NCBI RefSeq assembly: GCF_031755915.1
Contig: NC_083383.1
Location: 32,591,501 to 32,655,500, forward strand
Length of the DNA: 64,000 nt
From: Ziziphus jujuba
Taxonomy: Eukaryota > Streptophyta > Magnoliopsida > Rosales > Rhamnaceae
Direction: 5' to 3'
Shown piece after piece: positions 27,431 through 39,161 of this stretch. Both the position numbers and the translations under genes were made by a program. How positions within the stretch are numbered: position 1 is the stretch's first letter; each line of letters begins with the position of its first letter. The notes beneath the pieces are model-generated. The model made no database searches. It was not told where the DNA came from and saw only the letters and a program-made list of their open reading frames with translations.

Positions 27431-28140
27431 CCAGAGAGTTATAAAATTAATGTAGAATCGGAGGTGGGAATAGTAGTGCGGAACGAAGATGGAGCACTCA
27501 TGGTGGTAATGTTGAAACCTCATCTAGAAAGATTTAACCCCTAATCTTTTGTTAGAGAAAAATATAAATAAAATAAAAGCTTATATTTCATAACTTTTAG
27601 AATCAGTAGTAATTCAATTTAATATCAGAACCAGAAATCTAAGAGGTTGTGAATTCTCATAAATAAATAAAAAAATCTACATACAAAAAAAATATTGGAG
27701 TCTACATGTGAACAATAGGAGTATTAAAAAAAAATTTTAGAATAAATGATAATTCAATTATCTTTGACAATCGTATTATGAACTATAAAGAATGCTTTTA
27801 GATTCGTCCGCATAAACAATTCTCTATAGAGGTAAAATAGAAACGATTCGAAAGAAACCATTAGACTTCTGGTAGAAGAAGACACAAGCCTCATATTTGA
27901 CTGTTTTCTCCTCGATACTGCTAAGGCCAGGCTAGCACAACAGGGGCACTTCAAAATGTGTATCTTCTCCAACAGATACAAACAAAGTTGCTCGTGTTCT
28001 TGCTCCTCGGAAAGGTATTTATTTAGATAATTGTGAAATATGGTGGATGGTCCATTATGGATGGATTCGTTTATCCATTTAGATGCTGTTTCTGTTTATC
28101 AATAAAGATCCAATTAAATTACCGAAAGAAAAAAGAAAAA
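27430..28140 (+). pseudogene. RNase H-like (RVT_3) relic of a LINE-type retroelement
   Basis: The plus strand reads VPESYKINVESEVGIVVRNE then DGALMVVML, the start of the plant RVT_3 domain (usually W.PP.G.YKLNVDGA..GVVIRD..G). About 450 bp on, FSPTDTNKVARVLAPR resembles the REANKVAHxLA motif, and the WIRLSI-like end follows. Stops and frame changes occur between. The segment ends in an A-rich stretch near 28125-28145, as retroposed ends do. Confidence 0.55.
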
Positions 28141-28141
28141 A

Positions 28142-28930
28142 AGATCCAATTTTTCTTACTATATATATATGTATATTTATATACATACTATATATATCAT
28201 GTAATATGATTTTATCATATTTACTGCTATATAGGAAACACTAAGTGGAGACAGAAGAAATTATAAAAGAGTTTAGCTCTTATATTTTGTTTGAAAAATG
28301 TTACGAGAAAGAAAAATGATAATACAAAAACTGGAACCAAAAATATAAGTATATTCTAAAAACTTGTGATTTCTGAATTCCTTTTTCCTCTTCCTTCATT
28401 TATATGGATTCCGAAATTCACATACAGGGTTAATTTGTTCAAATGAAAAGAAACCATTTAGAAAATTTTCATTTAATTTGTACTTAGGTAGTGCATGTGT
28501 GTTATAGAGTATATGAAAATTATGAATATAAAACTCAAAATCACATGATGAGAAGAGCTACATCCATATATATCCATGCATATATATATATATATATATG
28601 AATTAAACTCAAATGAAAAAAAGTCGATTTCATGCCATATACAAATACATATATATGTGGTTTTTGCTTGGGGATTTAGCTTCCCATTTCACCCAAAAAC
28701 TCAAATAAAACAAAGTTTTCTTCATGCCATATACATACATATAGCTTAATTATTTAATTATACTATCCTTGTAGTTTGAAGGAGGCAAGTATAGTAAAAA
28801 TATATATTAAAAGTTTGGCAGAAAGGCCCTAGAGTTTGTAGCAAACATATATATATATATATATATATAAACATTGCATATTTCCTCCATTAAGTTCATA
28901 TATATATATATATATATATATGTGGTTGAG
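28142..28930. repeat. Cluster of (AT)n microsatellites 3' of the RFC3-like gene
   Basis: Runs of TA dinucleotides at about 28160, 28575, 28645, 28848 and 28900, with otherwise AT-rich sequence. No gene. Confidence 0.8.
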
Positions 28931-28957
28931 AATTGATCAGATGGCTACCAGAATCCA

Positions 28958-31900
28958 TTATGTTGCATTATCGCGTTCCATAATTTTTACCACGCCCTTA
29001 TAGTAGCTCATGAATTTTGCTATAAACTCTGCACACAAAAATTATAACAAATTAATTAATTATATAACTATGTAGAAATTAAAACGTGCAAAAAGAAGGT
29101 TTTTAAATTGATTTTCTGGTTCAAATTAGTAGTGCTACCTTCAATCCTCAAGAATTTCTTTGTTGTGTCATTTAGATGATAATGTCGATTTTGTGAAGGG
29201 CCAGCATTGTCACTCTCGAACACATTTGCCTCCTTTATCTGGATATACATTAAAAAAATATTAGATCTACAATTGCATGCATTTTTGGCTTACATAAAAG
29301 AAAATTTAAGTTTATGGCAATCATACAATGTATTCGGAATACAGAAGATCAACTCGTGCTTTCAACTCGTCATCCAAATGTTTCTTCAGTTCTTCTACCA
29401 AGGACTGCATGCAATGTAAAATAATTAATGTAAATTATTAATTAATATATGCCTTACCATAAAAGTTTTAACATTTATAATTTTCCAAAATAAATCCATA
29501 TGTACTTTTTTTTTTTTTTTGGTTGGTCAGAAAAACAAATATGTACCTTGAAAATAAAATCAGGAGACACATCATGCTCTGAAAAATTTTGAAGCTTTCC
29601 TCGGATAGTGTATAGCCTGTGAATATTAATCATATCTTGAAATTAAATGAATCTAGATGGTTGCTAAATTTATACTACAAAAGGAACTTTAATTTTAATT
29701 TTAGTGCATATAAATCTTACTGTTTTGGGCTTTGCTCTTTGACCATATTCTTAGCGATATTTGCAATGTCATCTTCCCAACCGGTCAAAACGACTTGATC
29801 TTCTGCAAATGGATAACTGCAAAAAGAATACAGAAAATAAACAATAAATTTTGTGCAAGTAAATATTCATGTTAATTTAATTTGGAGTGTATATGTGTAT
29901 AGTTGTCTATTGATAGTTAAAATTTAAGAATAATTCCATTTTTATACCATAAATTTTTAGAATCTTGCAATTATTTCTTTTAACTTTTTAATTCAATGAC
30001 TTAACATTTATTATTTTAATTTCTGGCAATTTGAATCTTATTTAACTTTTGATTATAGAGTTTAATTAACATCTCATGTCACAGTATAAATTATATTAAT
30101 TTTCAAACTAAAAGGTATTAAAATGAAAAAAAAATATAAAAACTATTTTTAAAATTTTACATATTAGTATCCTTTATTTTTAAAAAAAAAATGTAAATCA
30201 CCTAATTAGAACTAAATTGTAACAAATTTAAACTATAAACTATTAAAAATACAGATTTTTAAAATTAGTTTAAAAATTTTACATTTTAATTTAATATAAT
30301 TTAATATCAATCATTTATATAATATAGTTGTTAAACATCTTTAATAAAGAAAACCTAAATTTCAACAAATTAAAAATTTGAAAATCTAAATCACTAAATT
30401 AAAAAATTAAAGTCTAAATTGAAAAATGGTAAAAATCGAGAATATCAAAATGCAACTAAATTTTAGCTATATACCTTTTCAGCCAGGTGGCCTCAAACGA
30501 TCGAATGGCTTGGCGAAGATTGTTTTTAGATTTGTCAGCAATCTTTTCTGCCAAGTTATTCTGCAATTCTATGCCTTCTTGCTTCGCTATGAATTCCAAA
30601 ACTTCAACAACCTTCAAGGACATATATATGCAAAAACGCAATGTATACATATAACTAGTAAGATTGATGTCACTAATGTTGGATTATTGAGCTTCCAAAT
30701 ATACATGAATAATGAATATAATTTAATTATAACTTTTCTTCAAAATATATATATATATATATATAACCTCGTTCCTTGAAGGAGGCAGAAGGTTGACGAC
30801 AGTGCAAAGGGATTTGATAGGCTGAAGTTTAGAGACATCGGTGCAGCAGAAGAAGACCTTATTACAGCCTTTATACCTCTCCAGCAGCCACTTTATATAC
30901 AGTAAAGCATCTGTTGACAGTTTGTCTGCCTCATATAATATTATTGCTGCATTTATATACAAGTCACAAATATTAAAGTACACTAATATAATATAAATTG
31001 TGAAAATATAATTGAAATTATAGGACTATATAATACAAAATAAAAATATATACCTCGGCAATTGTCAAGGCTACTGGGCAAGGCTTTGTCGGCTATCCAG
31101 TTAGAATTATCCTTTATGAGTTCCAGAATGACATGCTTTTCATACCCTTTCAACTCTGAAAGATTCACTTCCACATGCTGGGGTGATTCTTTTACATGTA
31201 CTTCTATTTTTCCTACCACTTCACCCTGTATTCATTTTTCCATGTCAGATTAATTTACACGAACTAAAAAAAAAAAAAAAAAAAAGAATACCCTGTAATT
31301 CTTAAATATTGTGATTTAAGAAGAGTATAATTAACCTACTGGAATTAAGTAGTATTATTAACCATGTAGATATTAATTAAGAGTGCATGCTTAAAAGAAT
31401 TAATTAATTACCTTCAAGCTAAATGCCTTGCATTCCTCCCTGCAGGCCTGGCAGATGTAAAGGCAAATAGGAAAAAAATGCATCAAGTTAATTTAAGTGA
31501 TATATTATAATGTTTTACGTAATTGATGACTGGATGTCAATTTATTTATTTATTTTTTTAAAAAAAAATATAAAACGGAAGAGACATAAAAAGTAGCAAT
31601 TAAAATAATATGAAAATAAAATTAATCATCATATATAGACTCTGTTTTTGCTTTTCCATATTTTATTACTCTCTCTGAATAAACTAAAAAACAGAAATCT
31701 GTTTCCCAAATCCAATTAGTACTTTTGAATATTATGCTATACATCGTTGTTGTTAAGATTATTATTATTATTATTATTATAACAGCAAATGAATATATGT
31801 TTATGTGTGTATACATATATATATGTAGATACCTGTATGGTCTCAGGTCCAAAGGCCTCTCGAAGCATCGCCCAGATCATGGTTCTCTTCCCCACGCCTG

Positions 31901-32001
31901 CTGGCCCTTCGAATATAAAATGACCACATTCTCCTTCTCTAGTCTGTATTATCCATAATTACCGCAACACAAAATTATAATTTATATATATATATATATG
32001 G

Positions 32002-32035
<34 letters not shown>

Positions 32036-33045
32036 CACAGAAAATTAAACCAAACTTCAAACTAGTTAATTAATTTATTAATTACCAGAGCCAGCAGCTG
32101 AGACGCTTTGTCTCGATTGCAAATGAAATCTTCCAAAACCTTGGGCTGATACTTCTTTGCCCATGTAAAGAAGTACTGATTTTCCACAGAGGCATTATTA
32201 TTACTACTATTATTGTTATCATTCATCATCTCCTCCTCCTGGTTTGCTTTGTCTTTGTGTTCCTCTTCTAGTGTGAATGATGATGATGATAATGATGATG
32301 TTGGAATCACAGCAGCTTCCGTGGCAGCTGTTGTGTCCGATAAACTCTCCCTCAATGGCTTCTCTTTGCCAGTAACCAATTTTGTATCTTCATTAATACT
32401 CTTTTTGCTGCCCTTTTTCATTTCCATTTTCAACTCTTTCTCTGAAGTAGTCCTAGACGTTGTTGTTGTTGTTGTTGTTGTACTACTTGTTGTCGTCGTA
32501 GACGAAGTACTCTTGGTTGACATGAACGATGGAGAGGATGGAGTTACAGGCATGGGCGGCTTCTTGGTCTTGTTGTGTTGGTGTTGATGATGGTGGTGAT
32601 GCTCTCTTTTGGTCGTAAAGTGAAAGCAAGAAGCAATACTCATCTCTTGCATGACTTTAACAATGAAAGACGAAGAAAGAGAGATCCAACTGATACTTGG
32701 ACTTGGAATTGGACTTGGACTTGTTGTTGCATGATGGGTTTCGGTATTCTGAGGACTCGAACTGCGAGATATGTCAAGGGAATAGTCAATGAGTCCTTTG
32801 TAATAAGGACTATGATGAGGGCTATGTTGATGATTATGATGATAGTCCTTGTTGTACTTGTTCTCCTGGGCAAGAGCAAACTGTACGACCCTCGAAGGCT
32901 TAGAGGGGGATCCAACCCTACACGAAGAAGACGATGATCGGTTGCTGCAAGGTGGGATGAGCTCGGTGTAAGGGTGAGAGCCACCGCAGGTTTTGGAGAA
33001 GTAGCAGGGACTTGAAGGGGAGCTTGCGATTGAAGGGCTCGGCAT
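28958..33045 (-). CDS. RFC3-like clamp-loader AAA+ protein with long N-terminal extension
   Basis: Eleven exons on the minus strand: 33045-32086, 31943-31833, 31447-31412, 31225-31054, 30946-30768, 30611-30475, 29816-29721, 29616-29547, 29404-29327, 29238-29139, 29028-28958. The phases close to 669 aa. Residues 1 to about 295 are low complexity (Ser, Thr, His and Asn runs) with no domain. From FTWAKKYQPKVLEDFICN the clamp-loader AAA+ module begins. It has Walker A GPAGVGKRT (333-341), a Walker B-like AIILYEADKLS and a sensor 1 region FFCCTDVSKL. The RFC3-style C-terminal collar follows (FIAKQEGIELQ, NNLRQAIRSFEATWLKRYPF, EQSPKQLYTIRGKLQ, EFIAKFMSYYK). The small RFC subunits load PCNA. Two canonical features are changed: Walker B has Y-E-A-D, and the SRC arginine-finger motif reads SLC (472-474). 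It is therefore probably a divergent RFC3 paralogue rather than the core subunit. Confidence 0.85.
31731..31780 (+). repeat. (ATT)n microsatellite in RFC3-like intron 2/3
   Basis: About seven ATT units near 31759-31780 in an intron. An (AT)n and (GT)n compound repeat lies at 31980-32032 in intron 1. Confidence 0.8.
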
Positions 33046-36000
33046 TTTTTTTGATTAATTTGCTGAGAGACTAAGACCGGTAGCTAGCTCGATCCCTAGG
33101 TTTGCCGACACCTGTTGCTGGATGGACAACAAAGGTTGTAGGATTTCTTGAGTTTATTCGGTTCTAGTTTTTGGTAGATTGGATACTACCAAAGCTGGCG
33201 ATAATTTCTTTAGCAAACTAGCAAGTGGTCGTTGCAAACTATGATTCATTTCTAATGTTGACATATGTAAATATATCTAATGCATAGAGTCACGTTGACG
33301 TAAGCCTATGCAATCAATTTAGCATAATATTATATTTATATTATGATTTTAATATTAATTTTTGTATCGCTTCAAATATTAAAATTTAAAAATTAATATT
33401 AATGATTAAATATAAATTTAATAATATACTAAAATATTATTTTGAAAAAAATAAATCTAATTCACTGAACTATTAATTTATTATTAAGCATCAGTCTTTG
33501 AAGCACAACTCAATGATTGATTAAAAAAGTTTCAATGGTAAAATCATCAGCCCAACTTTATATGTGTTTGGTTATACCATATGTGTGTATATATATATAT
33601 ATATATTCTTAGGTTGAAACTTTTTTTTTTATCAGCATTTGGATTATTTTAAAAATTAAAATTTGAACATATATTTGAAGTTTATAAGAGTACATGTAGG
33701 ATTCACTTTATCATCTAGAGTTTTAATAAATTATTAAACTCATATAGTTCAAGATTACATCTTTAAATTTTAACTATTAAATCAATTAAAAAACTAATAA
33801 TAAAATTTCGGCTAATAAATCCATTAGAATATTCTAATAGAAGAAATACAATATATAATTTTATTATAATATATGTCCAATTACATGTAATTTTATATTA
33901 TATATTCCATAAATTATATATAACTGAATAATATATTTTATAAATTATATGTAATCAAATGTTTAAACCCATATTAACGTGGGCATCGCAAAACTATATA
34001 TGTCTAAATATATTGATTTTATTTTCATAAAATGATTTATATGTATAAGTATATACACGCTGGATGTTTAATGTACTATTATTGATAACAAGCTACAATG
34101 ACATCTAACATAAGTCATTCAATAGAGCCTAAAGCATAATCTCAATATATAATAGAAAGTTGAAAATGACCTAACATGCATTTTCATAAAATCATCAACA
34201 ATTTCACTTACTGTTATTTACCAGAAAAAAAAAAAAAACAATTCTATTCGTGTAGTTAATTACAAGAACTTTAAATCTAATTAAATTAACATTTTATTCT
34301 TAATTTTTAGGTTATTTTGATTTATGGAATGTTGTCAATTTAAATACATAAAAATACATTCAACATTAGGTATACAATATGGTTATTGCCTAATACATAT
34401 TCGTATGAATTAAAAATAGGAAAAAAGAATAGTCATTCCTATGGATTTATATCTATATATATATATATATATATGTTTGATTATTATATCGAATTAGTTT
34501 CAATGTTAAACCTTTTATAAATATTTTTTTAAAAAATATTAAATATAGTAAAAATTAATTAAAGGCAAATTTTATAGTTATATATGTATTTTATGAAAGT
34601 CAATTTAGATTTAAATATATTTTAGATATAGTAAAATCTTTATTTTTGAATTAAAGGAAAACATATTATAAGCTTTTTTATAAGAAATATCTATTGATTG
34701 AAATGAGGGAAGAAAATTTCTATGCAATACATTTTGCTAAATTGAAAATATATTAAATATAAAATTAGTTAATCTATAGAATAATTATTATATTTCAATA
34801 TATATTTGGTGATACCAAATATGCCCTAAATTAACTGATTTTGACCCTTGTAATTAAAAGTGTCGGGTGATGTTGTATGGAAACCATGCATGTGAAGCTA
34901 TGAAGGAAAAAAATATATGCCTAAAAGTAAAAGTGTAAATTTGTCAAAGTTAAGAAATACTGATTAATTTGGACAATGAACTCTCGAAGGTTTTTTTTTT
35001 TTTTCATTATTTTTATTTTATTTTATTTTATTTTTTGGTTTCGGTAATAGTGAACTTGTTTAGTTGAAGAACAATATATGAGTTTCTTCCAATGAAAACT
35101 TAGAACCACAGAAAAGAGAACCATAAGACAGACGACCGTATATTACCAACTAATGATTAATTATAATAAAAAAAATACTCACTCATAATTTTTTTTATTA
35201 TCATTTGTTTTTGCCCCATAAAACTATATATATATATATATAATAGTTTTACGAGTCTATATTTTTTTTTAAAAAAAAAATATCAATTTTGTTGTATATG
35301 TTTTTTTCCAAAAAATAATGATGTTCACTTAAATTTCAATTTGGTGGCAACCCTCCAAAAACTTTTTTTTTTTTTTTTTTTTTGTTTTTGTCCCCTTTGT
35401 TTTATGGGATTTACATATGTAAATATCATATTAATAAATTAAGATGCAACTGACCTATGCGTACAATTTAATGATTGGAATCTCTTTTTTCTTCGGACGA
35501 TAATTATTAATAGTTGGGATCAGCTGAATACTATAAAAAAGTTGGAACCTTTTTTTATGTGATAGATAGATACTTTAAATAATTTGTTTCTCATATCCTT
35601 AGATTAACTTATAGTTAGATTACAAATCTATATGTACAATAATTATATAACCAGAACTAGATCTCCAATACATTTGGATGGAATTAATTAAATTTTGTAA
35701 TAGTTATAGAGTTTAAATTTTCTTGCTCTATGTAAATAAGGATATAGCATTTTCCGTTTCAATCGTGACAATCCGTCAATTTAGAGATGGACCAACCAAA
35801 AACCCATAAAAATTGTACAAGAGGCCTCGTACTAGCCCAGTCCAACCCGTCTCTCCGTTTCATATGTTGCCCAATCTGTTAGTAGCCTTTCTTAAATATT
35901 TATATTATTTTTAATTAATGATTATAATGCTACAAATATCAAAAAGTTTATCAAGATGTGTAATAAACTATCATAATTTATTAGTTTATATTTAATTATA

Positions 36001-37922
36001 TTTATTCTTTTGAAAATTTATTTATTTTATATTTGAATTATATGAATATTTGAACTAATAAAACAATGATCATGATCAAGAAAAAATAATAAAATAATAA
36101 CTAGTCATAAGCTTACCATATCATTTGGAATAACGTAATTCTTTTATATAGTAATAGATTTGTTAGCATCTCTAATATTACTAAATGAATTTATTGGTCT
36201 AAGTACCCAAATGCTATATCATAATTGAATTTGAATTATATATGGGCCTATTGCTATTATATATATATATATATATATAGTTGGAGGAATCTTGAGGCAG
36301 AAAAAATTAATTAATTATGCAAATCATATTGGTGACCATCATGATTACGCATTAATTCCTGTGCCATTTTACAACTTTTTGAACCTATTTATTTACTTTT
36401 TAATCGAAATAAAACCTTTTATTTATAATTAATTTCCCAACTTCGTTTTTGAAGTTAAAAAAAAAAAAAGAAAAAAAAAAGACGACCTTGAGTTTCAATA
36501 AAGTTAATTCGTACAAAATTAATTCTTTATGCGAATGGTCTTTGGCAAATTTAATAATAGACTTAATTACAAATTAGGCCGTTATATTTTAGGAATCCTC
36601 AAACGATGTTCTTATATTTATAGTATATGTATACAAAATAATAATTGACCTAGTTAGTTTAAGCATTCTTTAATACTTGGGGCATACTTACTTTGATTTC
36701 TTTGTTGTTTAACATTACTCTTCGTTGGCAGATAAGATAAATAAGAGAGAAAATTATTACTTTTGTATTTTTAATATGATCCCATTTGGTCCTTCAGTTC
36801 AAATTTAGATTATAAAATTACAAAATTATGGTTATAATGAATGATTGCTAAAAGGAATCTTCCTGAAGTTTAGGATTAATATTTTTCCCCCCATCATATC
36901 AAAGGTCTCGTAAATCTACATATACAGGAACACCAGCCATGGATTTTCGTTATATATGTTTAGTTATAATGTTAAAGTGCATAAACTCATGTATATATAT
37001 AAGCGGTTTCTCATCGGACCTAGTTTCAGATTTAAAGAATTTATCATGAATATTAATTTGATTTTAAAAGAGAAGATTCAATTTAATTGAATAAATTAAA
37101 AGTCAGTAATATAAATCCCTAATCTACTATGTATATATATAAGTTGAATTATCACTTTTCTAAAAGTTTAAGTTATTAGGTAACGAGCTATCATTTTTTT
37201 TTTTATATTTTTTTTTAAAGACTCACTCACATGTAGGTTTGTCTCCTTTTTATGGTTTTCTTTTGGATCTTTATATTTATTTTTTATTTATTTTTTTTTA
37301 GGATTATTAAGTTTTAAATTTAGAACCATTGTCTTTAATATTGAGTTAATTTATCATTTTTTCCAAAAATTTAAACTAATAGAAGATAAATTATCATTTC
37401 TTTTATTTCAAATATAAATAATATAATAACCTACCTCTTAGCTGAATATTTTATAATCAGTGATAGTTTATCTGTCACTCTCTCTATATATATATATATA
37501 TGTGTGTGTATGTTTGTGTCATATATGAGATATGCTACAATTCATAATTGATCTATATGCCTACTATATAACTATATATAATGGTCGTATATAGTCTTTT
37601 AACACTGAAAGTTTGATTTATAATTATCTTTTGATCTCGAAAAGCATTATAAAAGTGTAAATCCACTATAACAAAATTAATTATATATATATATATACAC
37701 TACACATACTTACTACATAATTAGTTAATTTAGTGAAACATAAAATATTAAATTTAATGTGTGTGCATGTACACACACATATAAATTGAATTTATAACAC
37801 TATTAATGTACTAAAGAAACAATGAACTCATGCTTGATTACTTGGCCAAAAAATAAAAAATAAAAAAATCTTGCCTAATTGTTTGTTACTTGAGCTTTTT
37901 ATCTATTATGAACCACATGTTA
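33046..37922. other. AT-rich intergenic DNA
   Basis: About 4.9 kb with no ORF of substance. It contains many (AT)n tracts (for example 33588, 34450, 35225, 36258, 37485, 37682), T and A homopolymers (35360, 36455) and no transposon ends that I can define. The first few hundred bases are the upstream region of the RFC3-like gene. Confidence 0.7.
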
Positions 37923-38001
37923 GCAGTGAAGCAAAAATCGGTGACAAAGGGGATATATCAGCGGCAATGTCGCGTATCGGTCATTGGTGACACCGATTTT
38001 T

Positions 38002-38020
38002 GGGGGGGGGGGGGGGGGGG
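38002..38020 (+). repeat. G19 homopolymer
   Basis: Nineteen consecutive G between TTTTT and AAGAAG. This can form a G-quadruplex, and its length is error-prone in sequencing. Confidence 0.95.
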
Positions 38021-38282
38021 AAGAAGTTTCCGTCATGGATGTCAGAGAAATATCGCCGGAATCATCAAAAGCCTGTAGGAGTTTTGGAGTTGTGGTGGAC
38101 AACGATGGAAACACATAGGAAAATTCAGTTGTCGATGGAGATATCGGATGGAAATATCAGTCGGCACTCTCTTTGTCTCATTTGTTTCCCATGTCAAGAA
38201 GAAGAAGAAGAAGAAAAAGAAAATTTACGATGTGCCAGAGCCCAAAGAGAAGAGAAGAAGATCTGTGTTATGACTGAAGGAA

Positions 38283-38286
<4 letters not shown>

Positions 38287-38315
<29 letters not shown>
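38287..38315 (+). repeat. (GA)n microsatellite
   Basis: GAGAGA run inside a purine-rich segment at 38200-38460 that produces long but meaningless ORFs on both strands. Confidence 0.9.
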
Positions 38316-38319
<4 letters not shown>

Positions 38320-39161
38320 AAGATTGGACTGGAAGGGAAAATGGCTGAAAGGGAAAGAGGTCAGCCGGAATGGAAAGACTGAAAGAGATCGGAAGGGTGG
38401 TACCATGGTAGTAGGAAGACCAGAAGGGGGACAGAGAGAAGAGGAAGGATCTAGAAGAAATTTTTTTTATTGATTTTTTAATTTTCAAGAAATAGATTAA
38501 TTTGTTTTGTTTAATAATTAAATTGTTTATTATTTGATGATAATTATGAATGGAAGTGTAAAAAGTGAATAAAAGTGCAGAAATTGTTTATTATTTCGAT
38601 TTCTTTTAATTTAATGTTCACAGATTTTTAAAGTGTTAATCGAGTAGGATATCAAAAGAAAAAAAAAGTTTGAAATGAAATGAGAATAGAAAAGTAATAG
38701 TAAATACCATCAAATATTGGGAATCTTTTCAGAAAGAAATCGAAAATTATTGGGAATCTTTTCAGAAATTTGATAAGAAATTTTACAGCTATGAATGTAA
38801 TTCACATGTTAATAGTAAATACATTTCCATGATGAATTAACATGATGGAGCTTATCTTTCTAACTCTTTGGATACAATGAGTTTAAATACACAAGTTAGT
38901 TTTCAATATGGAAATTATGAGATTCCAATTGTGTAAATTAGTCAAATAAGATTACATAATCCTCACAGTGATTACGATGTTAATATCTTTAATCATCTCA
39001 TGTCTCAAAATGAATGTTATACTCCTCCTTGGGTAAATCCACATTACCCTTCACTTGGACAGTTGGTTGGAATTGATAGAGAGAGATATAGTTGGCACAT
39101 CCAAAATTACATAGAAAATTTCTCTAATATGATGAGTTGGAATACCTATTGTTATACTTGT

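Noticed and set aside
32213..32937. Plus-strand ORFs over the RFC3-like first exon
   Set aside because: Antisense to low-complexity codons of the minus-strand gene, giving poly-Val and poly-Asp artefacts.
38000..38488. 157-codon plus and 87-codon minus ORFs in purine-rich DNA
   Set aside because: Composition follows the G and GA repeats; no domain.
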